A stretch of 13,105 bases of DNA from a bacterium HR36 (GCA_002898995.1 BEIM01000047.1:1-13105), one strand, 5' to 3'; positions 1 through 7,156 are shown, numbered from the stretch's first letter. Translations and numbers: made by a program. Notes: a model not told the origin generated them from the sequence alone.

Positions 1-159
1 GATTATAAACGCATTTTATGAATGCCGGGCTTTCCCGAACGCCAGCTGCACCTCGTTGCCTAAACGAACAACCGCGGAAAGTGCACTGCTTGACACCGGA
101 GGACTGAGAACACCCGGCGCCGCCACCCCACTCGGAAAACCCGCAATTCTCGCGACCGT

Positions 160-504
160 TTAGCACGATATCGTTGGAGCGGCGTCATAACGAGAAATCG
201 TCTGCTGACGCCGACCTGGCGGAACGGGCTGGGGCACACCGTAACCAAGCAAACTGCGAACCGTGGAGCGTGTGCTCAGAGAGAACGGTTGTGCTGAAGC
301 TGACGGTTGTTGCACATTGAGAGGGTCGCATACAGCTCGCCATAGCCAGCCGGAGAGCCGGAACAGCCACAGAAACGCAATTCGCAAATCGCGCATTCGC
401 CGCTTACGATGCGCATAAGTTCTTCGCGTCACACACCAGCGTGCAGATGTCTGCCGCTCAATGGGAACCGGACGGCAGCCATGGCAAGCACAGTTCTTGA
501 GCAC
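160..504 (-). CDS. possible small hypothetical protein, 114 aa
   Basis: This is an open frame with a GTG start and no clear Shine-Dalgarno sequence. The product is rich in Arg and Cys near the N-terminus (a CACHGC stretch at about residues 5-10). It has one short hydrophobic, Trp-rich segment at about residues 42-58 and a Pro/Ser-rich tail. I do not recognise a family. In its favour, it is the longest frame in an otherwise empty region and its codons are not obviously degenerate. Against it, there is no ribosome binding site, no known domain, and GC-rich DNA readily gives such frames by chance. It would be divergent from lipB and share its upstream region. Confidence 0.22.
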   Translation of the reverse strand: MLKNCACHGCRPVPIERQTSARWCVTRRTYAHRKRRMRDLRIAFLWLFRLSGWLWRAVCDPLNVQQPSASAQPFSLSTRSTVRSLLGYGVPQPVPPGRRQQTISRYDAAPTISC

Positions 505-565
505 GTAGTAACAAATTGCTTGACGCGCTCGGAGAATATTCTTGGGTAAATGGTCGGGCCAGCGC

Positions 566-593
566 TTGCTTATGGTGAAAAGTCTGGCATGAT
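566..593 (+). promoter_or_regulatory. possible sigma70-type promoter for lipB
   Basis: TTGCTT (566-571) and CATGAT (588-593) are separated by 16 bases and match the -35 and -10 consensus at 3 and 4 of 6 positions. It would start transcription near 600, about 60 bases before the lipB ATG. The matches are weak, so this is only a candidate for the promoter of the lipB-lipA-tmk-holB cluster. Confidence 0.25.
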
Positions 594-662
594 AGACGTG
601 ATGGAGAAGAAAACTGGTGCATCTGGATTCGGCTCCATGGCTTTAGAAAACGGTAGTCCCTG

Positions 663-1397
663 ATGCTGCTTCAACGACGCACGACCGAAAAAACGCTGTG
701 CACCTATTTGCTCGGTAAGCTCGAATGGACAGCGGCGCTGCAGGTGCAGCGTTTGCTGGTGGCCGAGGCAGCGCGGTCTCAACGAGCCAGCGTTTTGCTT
801 TGCGAACACTCTGGCTGTATCAGTATCGGCCGGCAGGGAAGCTATCGCCACGTAGTGCCTGACCTGGAAGAATTGCAGCGACGGGGCTGGCAGGTGCACT
901 GGGTAAACCGTGGAGGTGGTTGCTGGTTGCACTTGCCTGGCCAGGTGGTTATTTACCTCGTAGTGCCCCTGGCATTTCATGGCTGGTCGCTGGCAGAATA
1001 TCTGAGGCGGTTGCGCCAGGCACTGGTGGACGTAGTGAGAGATTATCTGCTCTCGGCTGAAACGCCAGCTCCCGGAACGGAAGTTTGGGTCCAAGGCAGA
1101 CCCATCGCGTGTCTCGGAGTTCATGTGCGGCAAGGGGTGACCAGCTTTGGAGGAATCCTCAATATTGGGCCAGACCTTACGTATTACCCTCTGGTGCGCA
1201 CCAGTTACAACGCCCCGCCGATGACTTCGCTGGAACGCGAATGCCATCGCCGGATTCGGTCGGCCGAGGTGCGCGAGTTTTTGCTCCAGCATCTGTGCCG
1301 GCAGCTACAATATGAGTCGCTGATGCTTTCCCTGGAGCATCCTTGGCTAATGCGAAAGGCGAGCGAGAGTGCTACGGTTACCTCTCGTCGAAGATAG
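663..1397 (+). CDS. lipB: LipB-like octanoyltransferase homologue lacking the canonical Lys/Cys dyad
   Basis: The 244-aa product has the LipB fold signature in order: an N-terminal LGKLEW...ALQVQ helix (about 17-30), LLCEHSGCISIGR (45-57), the RGG loop with a degraded HGPGQ box reading HLPGQ (83-94), GRPIACLGVHV (145-155), LNIGPDL (166-172) and a MTSL motif (187-190). LipB enzymes transfer octanoate from ACP to lipoyl-domain lysines in the cytoplasm, using a Lys in the GxKIA motif and a Cys in the PCG motif. By motif alignment the Lys is Pro147 here and PCG reads about RTS (179-181), so both dyad residues are absent. C87 and C150 are other cysteines near the pocket motifs. Context with lipA supports a lipoate role. 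No strong Shine-Dalgarno precedes the ATG, but the homology begins close to it. Activity is doubtful or by another mechanism. Confidence 0.85.
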   Translation: MLLQRRTTEKTLCTYLLGKLEWTAALQVQRLLVAEAARSQRASVLLCEHSGCISIGRQGSYRHVVPDLEELQRRGWQVHWVNRGGGCWLHLPGQVVIYLVVPLAFHGWSLAEYLRRLRQALVDVVRDYLLSAETPAPGTEVWVQGRPIACLGVHVRQGVTSFGGILNIGPDLTYYPLVRTSYNAPPMTSLERECHRRIRSAEVREFLLQHLCRQLQYESLMLSLEHPWLMRKASESATVTSRRR

Positions 1398-1428
1398 TGT
1401 CGCAGGAGCCGATTCGCCGCTCAAGTGC

Positions 1429-2451
1429 ATGACATGGGGCCTGGTCAGCGCGGGCTCTTCGTGCCAGCTTGGTGCGGACAACAACCCCGCTCAGAAGCTT
1501 CCGCCGAATGAGCACGCTAGAGTGGCGCCCGCCGTTCGCAGCCCCGCGGTCGAGGAAGGATTGGCGCAGTGTCCGGAGCCAGAAAGGGCGAGGAAGCGAC
1601 GGTTGCCAGGCTGGCTTAAGAAGCCCTTGCCGCGAGGTAATGAAGCTTTTTACACCCATCGCCTGCTGCGAGAATTACGGCTGGAGACGGTGTGCGAAAA
1701 CTCGCGTTGCCCCAACTTGCCGGAATGTTACGCCCGGCGGACGGCGACATTTATGATCCTGGGAAACATCTGCACTCGGCCATGTGGGTTTTGTGCGGTG
1801 GCGCGCGGCAAACCGTTACCTGTCGAAGCGGATGAGCCGCAGCGTGTGGCGGAGGCTGCCCGCCGCTTAGGCTTGCGCCATGTGGTGATTACCTCGGTGA
1901 CCCGCGACGATTTGCCCGACGGTGGAGCGGAGCATTTTTATCGCTGCATACTAGCAGTGCGCCAGCTCACCGAGGCTACCGTCGAAGTGCTGACCCCCGA
2001 CTTCCTGGGCAATCTCCGGGCGGTGGATCGTGTCCTCGAAGCAGGGCCCGACGTGTATAACCACAATGTCGAAACTGTGCCCCGCTTATACCGCAAGGTG
2101 CGCGGGCGGGCGGATTATAATCGAAGTTTGCGGCTGCTGGCGCATGTCAAAGAGCAAGCCCCGCACATTCGCACCAAGAGCGGACTCATGCTGGGGCTAG
2201 GCGAAACGCGTGAGGAATTGCTCGAGGTCTTGGCGGATCTTCGCCAGCACGGCTGTGATTGCCTGACTCTGGGGCAGTATTTGGCCCCAAGCCTGCGCCA
2301 CGTGCCGGTCGTGCGTTATGTACCGCCCCACGAGTTCGCTGAGTTGGGGCAGATCGCCAAGCGCCTGGGATTTTTGCATGTGGCCAGCGGGCCTTTTGTG
2401 CGCTCGAGTTATCATGCGGATGAAATGGTTGAGCTGAGCCATGGTCATTGA
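1429..2451 (+). CDS. lipA: lipoyl synthase LipA (radical SAM)
   Basis: LipA inserts two sulfur atoms into protein-bound octanoate to make lipoyl groups, using S-adenosylmethionine and two 4Fe-4S clusters. All signature elements are visible: the auxiliary-cluster CX4CX5C motif (CENSRCPNLPEC, Cys 89, 94, 100 from this start), the radical-SAM CX3CX2C motif (CTRPCGFC, Cys 115, 119, 122) and the C-terminal RSSYHAD segment (about 325-331) whose Ser ligates the auxiliary cluster. The conserved core starts only near RRLPGWLKK, so the first ~58 residues are an unconserved extension. The start is uncertain. This ATG has no good Shine-Dalgarno. GTG 1369 would overlap lipB by 29 bases. TTG 1561, preceded by GAGG at 1552-1555 with 5-base spacing, gives a compact 296-aa enzyme and is a serious alternative. 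The end overlaps the next gene by 11 bases. Confidence 0.96.
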   Translation: MTWGLVSAGSSCQLGADNNPAQKLPPNEHARVAPAVRSPAVEEGLAQCPEPERARKRRLPGWLKKPLPRGNEAFYTHRLLRELRLETVCENSRCPNLPECYARRTATFMILGNICTRPCGFCAVARGKPLPVEADEPQRVAEAARRLGLRHVVITSVTRDDLPDGGAEHFYRCILAVRQLTEATVEVLTPDFLGNLRAVDRVLEAGPDVYNHNVETVPRLYRKVRGRADYNRSLRLLAHVKEQAPHIRTKSGLMLGLGETREELLEVLADLRQHGCDCLTLGQYLAPSLRHVPVVRYVPPHEFAELGQIAKRLGFLHVASGPFVRSSYHADEMVELSHGH

Positions 2452-2743
2452 AGTTCGCGTGCCAGACCTGGGCTTCGGCCCCGATGAGCCAATTCGCCTC
2501 AGCCTGTGGTACGCTGAAGAGGGAACCCGCTTGTGCCAGGGCGATCACTTGGCAGAGTTGGTGGTTCCTGGAGCTGTCGTGGATATTGACGCCCCCGTAG
2601 ATGGTGTGCTCCTGGAACGGCTGGTAGGTTTGGATGATACCTTGCAGGTAGGGCAAGTGATCGCACGGATGGAAACGGAATCTTGGTGGCCGTATTCAGA
2701 AACCCAAACGAGCGGCGAATTATCGGATTTTCCGCGATCTTGA
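2441..2743 (+). CDS. stand-alone lipoyl/biotinyl-like domain protein without any lysine
   Basis: The 100-aa protein is essentially one lipoyl/biotinyl-type domain (about residues 1-80) with a short polar tail. It reads like the start of an E2 lipoyl domain (VRVPDLG), followed by the two half-barrels, including APVDGVLLERL (51-61) and VGQVIARME (70-78). In true carriers the hairpin between the halves reads ETDKA, or EAMKM for biotin. Here the matching stretch is LVVPGAVVD (40-48), with Gly at the acceptor position. The whole protein contains no Lys, so it cannot carry lipoate or biotin by the usual amide bond. Its ATG lies inside the lipA coding region (11-base overlap), implying translational coupling to lipA. 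Function unknown; a structural or regulatory partner of LipA/LipB is an inference. Confidence 0.85.
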   Translation: MVIEVRVPDLGFGPDEPIRLSLWYAEEGTRLCQGDHLAELVVPGAVVDIDAPVDGVLLERLVGLDDTLQVGQVIARMETESWWPYSETQTSGELSDFPRS

Positions 2744-2761
2744 TCAACAGCTGAGAAAGAC

Positions 2762-3388
2762 ATGTCGAGGGGTTATTTCTTTTCGCTGGACGGTCTAGAT
2801 GGAGCGGGAAAGACCACACAATGCCAGCTGTTGGCTGAATGGCTGCGACGACAGGGTTACCAGGTGGTAATGTGTCGCGATCCGGGAGGTACGCCAGTCG
2901 GAGAGCGTCTGCGGGAACTCCTGCTGGGTGGTTGCGAAATGGATGTGATAACGGAACTGCTCCTGTTCATGGCTAGCCGCGCCCAACTGGTGGCCGAAGT
3001 TATCCGACCGGCACTGGCCCGCGGAGAAATAGTCGTGGTGGATCGTTTTTTGTTGGCAAGCGTGGTGTATCAGGGCTATGCTGGGGGACTGCCGCCAGAA
3101 CGTATCTGGGAACTGGGGCGATGGGCTACGGGCGATACTTTGCCCGACGTCACGTTTGTTCTCGACCTGCCTGCGGAACAAGTAAGCCAACGCAAAGCAA
3201 GAACCGCCGATAACTTTGAGCGACGTGGTTTGGATTTTCTACGACGGGTGCGCGAGGGGTTCCTCCAAGAAGCAAGGCGTTGTCGCGATAAAATGATCGT
3301 CGTGGATGCCACTCGCACGATTGCAGAAGTGCAAGCGGACTTGCAGCGTGAGGTCAGCCTTGTCCTTTCGAGACCTTCGGGGGCGTGA
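2762..3388 (+). CDS. tmk: thymidylate kinase (dTMP kinase)
   Basis: This enzyme phosphorylates dTMP to dTDP with ATP, in the cytoplasm, for DNA precursor supply. The 208-aa length is typical. Motifs in order: Walker A GLDGAGKT (11-18), RDPGGTPVGERLR (39-51, normally REPGGT), the DRY-like box DRFLLASVVYQG (94-105, Phe for Tyr) and an Arg-rich LID region (RKARTADNFERR, 144-155) followed by the RREGF-like helix. The ATG follows a GAGAAAG purine stretch at 2753-2759, and the gap from the lipoyl-like gene is 18 bases, so it is probably in the same transcript. Its 3' end overlaps the start of holB, a frequent tmk-holB pairing in bacteria. Confidence 0.96.
   Translation: MSRGYFFSLDGLDGAGKTTQCQLLAEWLRRQGYQVVMCRDPGGTPVGERLRELLLGGCEMDVITELLLFMASRAQLVAEVIRPALARGEIVVVDRFLLASVVYQGYAGGLPPERIWELGRWATGDTLPDVTFVLDLPAEQVSQRKARTADNFERRGLDFLRRVREGFLQEARRCRDKMIVVDATRTIAEVQADLQREVSLVLSRPSGA
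3350..3354 (+). promoter_or_regulatory. Shine-Dalgarno deciding the holB TTG start
   Basis: GAGGT sits 5 bases before the TTG at 3360, inside the tmk coding region. The conserved delta prime N-terminus (SFRDLRGREDL) starts right after this codon, whereas the upstream ATG at 3306 would add 18 residues that merely read through tmk. This argues for TTG 3360 as the start; GTG 3348 is the only close rival. Confidence 0.55.
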
Positions 3389-4406
3389 AGATTTGCAACG
3401 CCACTTTTCACAGGCGCTGCGCGCCAAAAGGCTGGCTCACGCCTATTTGTTTGTCGGTCCCGAAGGAGTAGGCAAACGCACCTTTGCCGTCGCTCTCGCC
3501 AGAGCTTTGCTTTGCGAAAATCCTCCGCAAGATACTTTCGATGCTTGCGACAACTGTCCTGCCTGTCGCTGGGTAGATGCGGGAACGCATCCCGATTTCC
3601 GCTACATCGCCTTGCCTCCTGATAAGCACGAGTTCCCAATCGAGCTGATCCACGAAGTAATCCGTCTTTTGGGAGTTAAGCCAGCACGGGGACGATTTCG
3701 GGTGGTAGTGCTCGATGATGCCGATACCCTCAACGAAGAGTCCGCCAATGCCTTCCTGAAGACACTCGAAGAACCACCGCCAGCGTCTGTGCTCATCCTA
3801 CTGGGCACCAGCCCGGATTATCAGTTGCCCACAATTCGATCACGGTGCCAGGTGGTACGATTTGCCCCGCTCGGCCCGGAAATCGTCGCCGATTGGTTAC
3901 GCCGGGAAGGTTTGGTGAAATCGCAAGCCGAGGCGCTGCGCATTGCCCAGCTGGCGCAGGGAAGTTTGAAGCGTGCCCAGCTCTTGGCCCAGCCGGAGGT
4001 CTGGACCCTGCGGCAAAAACTTTATGAGCTGCTTCATGCGGGTGCGATGGATGCCGTATCCCTGGCTCAGGAGATGCAGCGTTTTGTGGAGAGCGCGGGA
4101 CAAAATAGCGCCCAGCAACGCCAGCGGGCGCATCTGGTAGTTGGGTTTGTCGTCGAGCTACTGCGCAACGCTTTAGCCGTGCAAGCAGGAAATGAGCCGG
4201 GTCGCGAGCTTGCCGCTGCGGAGGTAAGTCAAGTGAGGAGATTAGCCGAGCGTGTACCTGCCAACCAACTCCTGCAAGCGCTGGATCGTTGCCTTTTGGC
4301 AGACTACCACATTGACCGCCGTTTGCAGCTGGCTTTGATTCTCGAAGCCCTGGCCGACTCCCTGAGTACTTTGGTCACCGCTGCCATCTCGGCATCGGTG
4401 TCCTGA
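3360..4406 (+). CDS. holB: DNA polymerase III subunit delta prime
   Basis: Delta prime is part of the clamp-loader that places the beta sliding clamp on DNA. The 348-aa product starts in the usual way (SFRDLRGREDL...RLAHAYLFVGPEGVGK). It has a P-loop-like GPEGVGK (about 33-39), a zinc module with four cysteines (about 52, 63, 66, 69; CX10CX2CX2C), a Walker B-like LDDAD (118-122), the KTLEEPP sensor region and the SRC arginine-finger motif (161-163). These mark it as a DnaX/HolB-type AAA+ subunit; the single-gene length and the partner tmk favour HolB over DnaX. The TTG start is chosen from the Shine-Dalgarno and conserved N-terminus; the first 29 bases overlap tmk. It ends 12 bases from the convergent dehydrogenase gene, and no terminator is visible between them. 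Confidence 0.93.
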   Translation: MSFRDLRGREDLQRHFSQALRAKRLAHAYLFVGPEGVGKRTFAVALARALLCENPPQDTFDACDNCPACRWVDAGTHPDFRYIALPPDKHEFPIELIHEVIRLLGVKPARGRFRVVVLDDADTLNEESANAFLKTLEEPPPASVLILLGTSPDYQLPTIRSRCQVVRFAPLGPEIVADWLRREGLVKSQAEALRIAQLAQGSLKRAQLLAQPEVWTLRQKLYELLHAGAMDAVSLAQEMQRFVESAGQNSAQQRQRAHLVVGFVVELLRNALAVQAGNEPGRELAAAEVSQVRRLAERVPANQLLQALDRCLLADYHIDRRLQLALILEALADSLSTLVTAAISASVS

Positions 4407-4418
4407 AGGGGGTGCGAA

Positions 4419-5531
4419 CTAAGCCCAGGGAAGCAAGGCGGCGCGATGAACGCGGCCGGCGTCCTGTTCCGCAAAAGCCCGATTGATCTCCCGCAAGGGG
4501 AACTTGTGCGAGACAATTTGGTCAAACGGATACCGTTCTTGCCGCGTGCTCAACAGCTGTAACGCCTTGTAAAGGCTGGCGGGTTCGTACCACATAATGC
4601 CGAGAACCTTCCGCCCATAGAGCACTAATTCTGAAGAGTCAAACGGTGCCGTATGTCCTGCGCAAATATTGCCAACGACCACGTAAGTCCCGCCGACGCC
4701 AAGCATGGCCACGCCTTCGGGAAAGGCGTCGGCACGCCCGGTGAGCTCCAGGACGATATCAGCCCCCCAGCCGCCAGTCAGTTGCCGCACTCGTGCAACG
4801 CGCTCCGACGGTGTTGGGAAATCACGGAGACAAAGCGTTTCGTCGGCGCCAAATTGGCGGGCCAAGGCCAGCCGTTCGGGGACCGCATCCAGCACGATAA
4901 TTTGCTCGACTCCCAGTTCCCGGGCCACCGCTATAGCAGTGATGCCAACTCCGCCTGCTCCCTGAATCACTACCCGATCGCCCCAGCCTGCTCCTGCTTG
5001 TTCGAGGGCGTAAATCGCCTGAGCCAGGGCACAATTGGCTGGGGCAGCCATTTCATCGGTGACATTGTCGGGTACGCGGAACACCGTGTGTCCAGGGTGG
5101 AGGTAGTAGTACTGGCCGTAAGCGGCGTTAAAGTGTGGCCAAACCTCAGGAGAGAAACGGTAGCGCATGGCGTGGAGGCAACGGGGCGTTTGTCGCCGCA
5201 AGCAGGCGCGACACTGCCCACACGGGTAAAAGTAACGATAGACGATGCGGTCACCCTCACGCAACGGCTGGCCAGCAGAATCGCGGTTGACTCCCGGACC
5301 GAGCTTGGCCACCGTGCCCACCATTTCATGACCGACGCTGCGATACTTACTGCCCCCTGGATCAGCCGGCTTATAGTCACCGCGCCATAGGTGCAAGTCG
5401 CTACCGCAAACATTGGCCAGATGGACTTTGACAAGGATGGCTCCGGGCTGCGGGTCGGGCACGGGGAATTCGAGAAGAACGAAAGGTTCGCGCGGCCCTG
5501 TCATCGCCGCTACCAGGCCAGTTTCTGCCAT
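4419..5531 (-). CDS. zinc-dependent medium-chain alcohol dehydrogenase-type oxidoreductase
   Basis: The 370-aa protein is a classical zinc MDR dehydrogenase that should oxidise an alcohol or polyol with NAD in the cytoplasm. Seen in order: catalytic-zinc ligands Cys42 (NVCGSDLH) and His68-Glu69 (GHE), a four-cysteine structural-zinc loop (Cys 104, 107, 110, 118), a possible third catalytic ligand Cys167 (ANC), the Rossmann GAGGVG (191-196), and Asp215 at the end of the second strand (VLDA), which favours NAD over NADP. The substrate cannot be told from sequence. The family includes threonine, sorbitol and phosphonate-associated dehydrogenases, and the insert at about 120-150 (Tyr/His-rich) recalls the last group only loosely. 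It lies 19 bases downstream of nusA on the same strand, so it is probably cotranscribed with it, which is an odd partner. Confidence 0.9.
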   Translation of the reverse strand: MAETGLVAAMTGPREPFVLLEFPVPDPQPGAILVKVHLANVCGSDLHLWRGDYKPADPGGSKYRSVGHEMVGTVAKLGPGVNRDSAGQPLREGDRIVYRYFYPCGQCRACLRRQTPRCLHAMRYRFSPEVWPHFNAAYGQYYYLHPGHTVFRVPDNVTDEMAAPANCALAQAIYALEQAGAGWGDRVVIQGAGGVGITAIAVARELGVEQIIVLDAVPERLALARQFGADETLCLRDFPTPSERVARVRQLTGGWGADIVLELTGRADAFPEGVAMLGVGGTYVVVGNICAGHTAPFDSSELVLYGRKVLGIMWYEPASLYKALQLLSTRQERYPFDQIVSHKFPLREINRAFAEQDAGRVHRAALLPWA

Positions 5532-5550
5532 GGCTCACGCACCTCGACGG

Positions 5551-7047
5551 TTACGTAACTGGTTGGGAGGCTGGCTCGCTCTGGTTTGCTGCGTTCGGAT
5601 CGGGCTCCATTTCCGGCGACGCACCTGTTGCTTCAGGCGCCAATTGACTATTGGTGCGGCCGGCTTTCAATTCCGCGGCTGGCGATGACACGGGCTTGTT
5701 AGCCTCTTCGGAAGCGCCGACAACGTCACTCACCTCCGTCGGCGCAGTCTCGCTCAGGGCAGACTGGGCGGCTTCGCTGGGAACCTCAGTCACTTCTTGC
5801 ACAGGGCCAATTGGTTCCCCAGCTTGTTCGGCCGCTTTCTGAGTGCGACGGAGGGCCTCACCTAAGTGCTTGGGTTCCTGACGCTCTTCTTCCTCGGCCC
5901 GCCGTTCCGCATACGCAATGATTTCCTCAGCCTGTTCCATGGAAATGCCAAGCAACTGGGCGAGGTATTCTGGTTCCGCACAGCTCAAGTCGCTAAACGA
6001 CCAAAAGCCATCCTCGATAATGCGAGCGACCTGTTCAGGGGTCAGGTTGGGTATTTCCTGCAAAGCCTCTTCCGCCTTGGCCAGAGTCGTATTGAGCTCC
6101 TTGTGCGTCATCACTTCGATATCCCAGCCCGTGAGCAAAGACGCCAGCCGAACATTGTGCCCGCTTTTTCCGATAGCTTTTGAAAGCTGGTCTTTGGTAA
6201 CCAGAGCGGCGGCGCGGCCGAGCTGCTGAAACAGCAAAACTTCCTTCACTTCCGCAGGTTGCAATGCTTCTTTGACGAAGGCGTCTGGGGCAGGATGCCA
6301 GCGGACCACGTCAATATGTTCGCCACCGAGTTGCTCGATGATGTTGCGGATACGGGTTCCCCGCACGCCGATGCACGCCCCCGTCGGCTCGACCCGAGCA
6401 TCGTTGGAGGTAACGGCGACCTTGCAGCGCGTGCCTGGCCGACGCGCGATGGCGCGGATTTCCACGGTGAGGTCGGCCACCTCCGGAATCTCTTGTTCGA
6501 ATAGCCGTTTCACGAAATCGTTGCTGGTGCGGCTCAGAATGATACGTACTCGTCCCCCTTCCATGCGCACGTCTTCGATGATAGCTTTCACCCGATCGCC
6601 CACCCGCAGCTCCTCGCCAGGAATGACCCGGGTGGCGGGCAGATAGGCTTCTACACGCCCCAGGTTTACCACATAGCCTCCGCGGCCGCGCCCCGCTTCT
6701 TCGCGGCGGGTGACCATCCCATGAACAAGCTGACCTTTCTGGCCAACATACTCCTCATAAATGTGGGCAGATTCGGCCTCACGGATCCGCTGCATGATGA
6801 CTTGCTTGGCCGTCTGGGCGGCAATTCGCCCCAGCACCTCTGGCGAAATCTGCTCCTCTCCGTGGCGGGCGTGAACCTGACCGGTCTTGCGGTCAATTTG
6901 AATCACCAGTTCGCTCTTATCTTCGCCGAAGTGTTTGCGCGCCGCGTACAGCAACGCATCTTCGAGAACCTTGAAGATGGTTTCCTTCGGCAAATCCCGC
7001 TCCCGATGTAATGCTTCTACCAGGCGAAGGACTTCACTTGGATTCAT
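5551..7047 (-). CDS. nusA: transcription termination/antitermination factor NusA
   Basis: NusA binds RNA polymerase and modulates pausing, termination and antitermination. Seen in order (numbered from this start): N-terminal RNAP-binding domain (1-~104), S1 domain with a GRGRGG loop (~105-175), KH1 with GVRG (227-230) and KH2 with GKSG (293-296, usually G[KR]GGQN). A short helical region (~325-385) resembles the C-terminal repeats. The last ~95 residues are an acidic Ala/Glu/Pro/Ser-rich tail that looks disordered. Two in-frame ATGs exist, at 7053 and 7047. GGGAG (complement of 7055-7059) is only one base before the first but 7 bases before the second, so the second is chosen, giving 498 aa. 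Upstream lies a structured leader and a promoter. rimP and infB, the usual neighbours, are absent. Confidence 0.96.
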   Translation of the reverse strand: MNPSEVLRLVEALHRERDLPKETIFKVLEDALLYAARKHFGEDKSELVIQIDRKTGQVHARHGEEQISPEVLGRIAAQTAKQVIMQRIREAESAHIYEEYVGQKGQLVHGMVTRREEAGRGRGGYVVNLGRVEAYLPATRVIPGEELRVGDRVKAIIEDVRMEGGRVRIILSRTSNDFVKRLFEQEIPEVADLTVEIRAIARRPGTRCKVAVTSNDARVEPTGACIGVRGTRIRNIIEQLGGEHIDVVRWHPAPDAFVKEALQPAEVKEVLLFQQLGRAAALVTKDQLSKAIGKSGHNVRLASLLTGWDIEVMTHKELNTTLAKAEEALQEIPNLTPEQVARIIEDGFWSFSDLSCAEPEYLAQLLGISMEQAEEIIAYAERRAEEEERQEPKHLGEALRRTQKAAEQAGEPIGPVQEVTEVPSEAAQSALSETAPTEVSDVVGASEEANKPVSSPAAELKAGRTNSQLAPEATGASPEMEPDPNAANQSEPASQPVT

Positions 7048-7054
7048 AAGCATT

Positions 7055-7073
7055 CTCCCACTTGCGGGGGGAG
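7055..7073 (-). promoter_or_regulatory. hairpin burying the nusA Shine-Dalgarno
   Basis: On the minus strand CTCCC (7069-7073) can pair with the Shine-Dalgarno GGGAG (7055-7059) across a 9-base loop, 7 bases before the chosen nusA ATG. All pairs but one are G-C. If it forms, it would hide the ribosome binding site, which suggests translational control. The stem is only 5 bp, so chance is possible. Confidence 0.4.
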
Positions 7074-7156
7074 TTTCGCTTACGGTAGGTTACGGTGCCT
7101 GGTGGACCGTTGCCCTGGCGGCTCACTCCCCGACCCCAGCCTCTCCTGCTGATCGT

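Larger units (their letters stand above)
1..662. other. gene-poor region upstream of the lip cluster
   Basis: I see no tRNA, rRNA, transposase or recognisable protein family in this stretch on either strand. Its only open frame of note is the weak minus-strand ORF listed separately (160-504). A 10-base perfect palindrome, AGAATATTCT, lies at 533-542, and a possible promoter for the lip cluster lies at 566-593. Another long minus-strand frame, 570-1292, enters this region but is the antisense shadow of lipB. Confidence 0.5.

Noticed and set aside
533..542. AGAATATTCT palindrome as an operator for lipB
   Set aside because: It is a 10-base AT-rich palindrome with no second copy seen and no link to a known regulator; too weak to list as a site.
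570..1292. 240-aa minus-strand open frame
   Set aside because: It lies almost wholly antisense to lipB, whose motifs are clear, and its product matches no family pattern.
3306..3359. ATG 3306 as the holB start
   Set aside because: It would add 18 residues that simply reuse tmk sequence and are not part of the delta prime N-terminus; TTG 3360 has a well-spaced Shine-Dalgarno.
4653..5390. 245-aa plus-strand open frame
   Set aside because: It is antisense to the zinc dehydrogenase, with no domain and no ribosome binding site.
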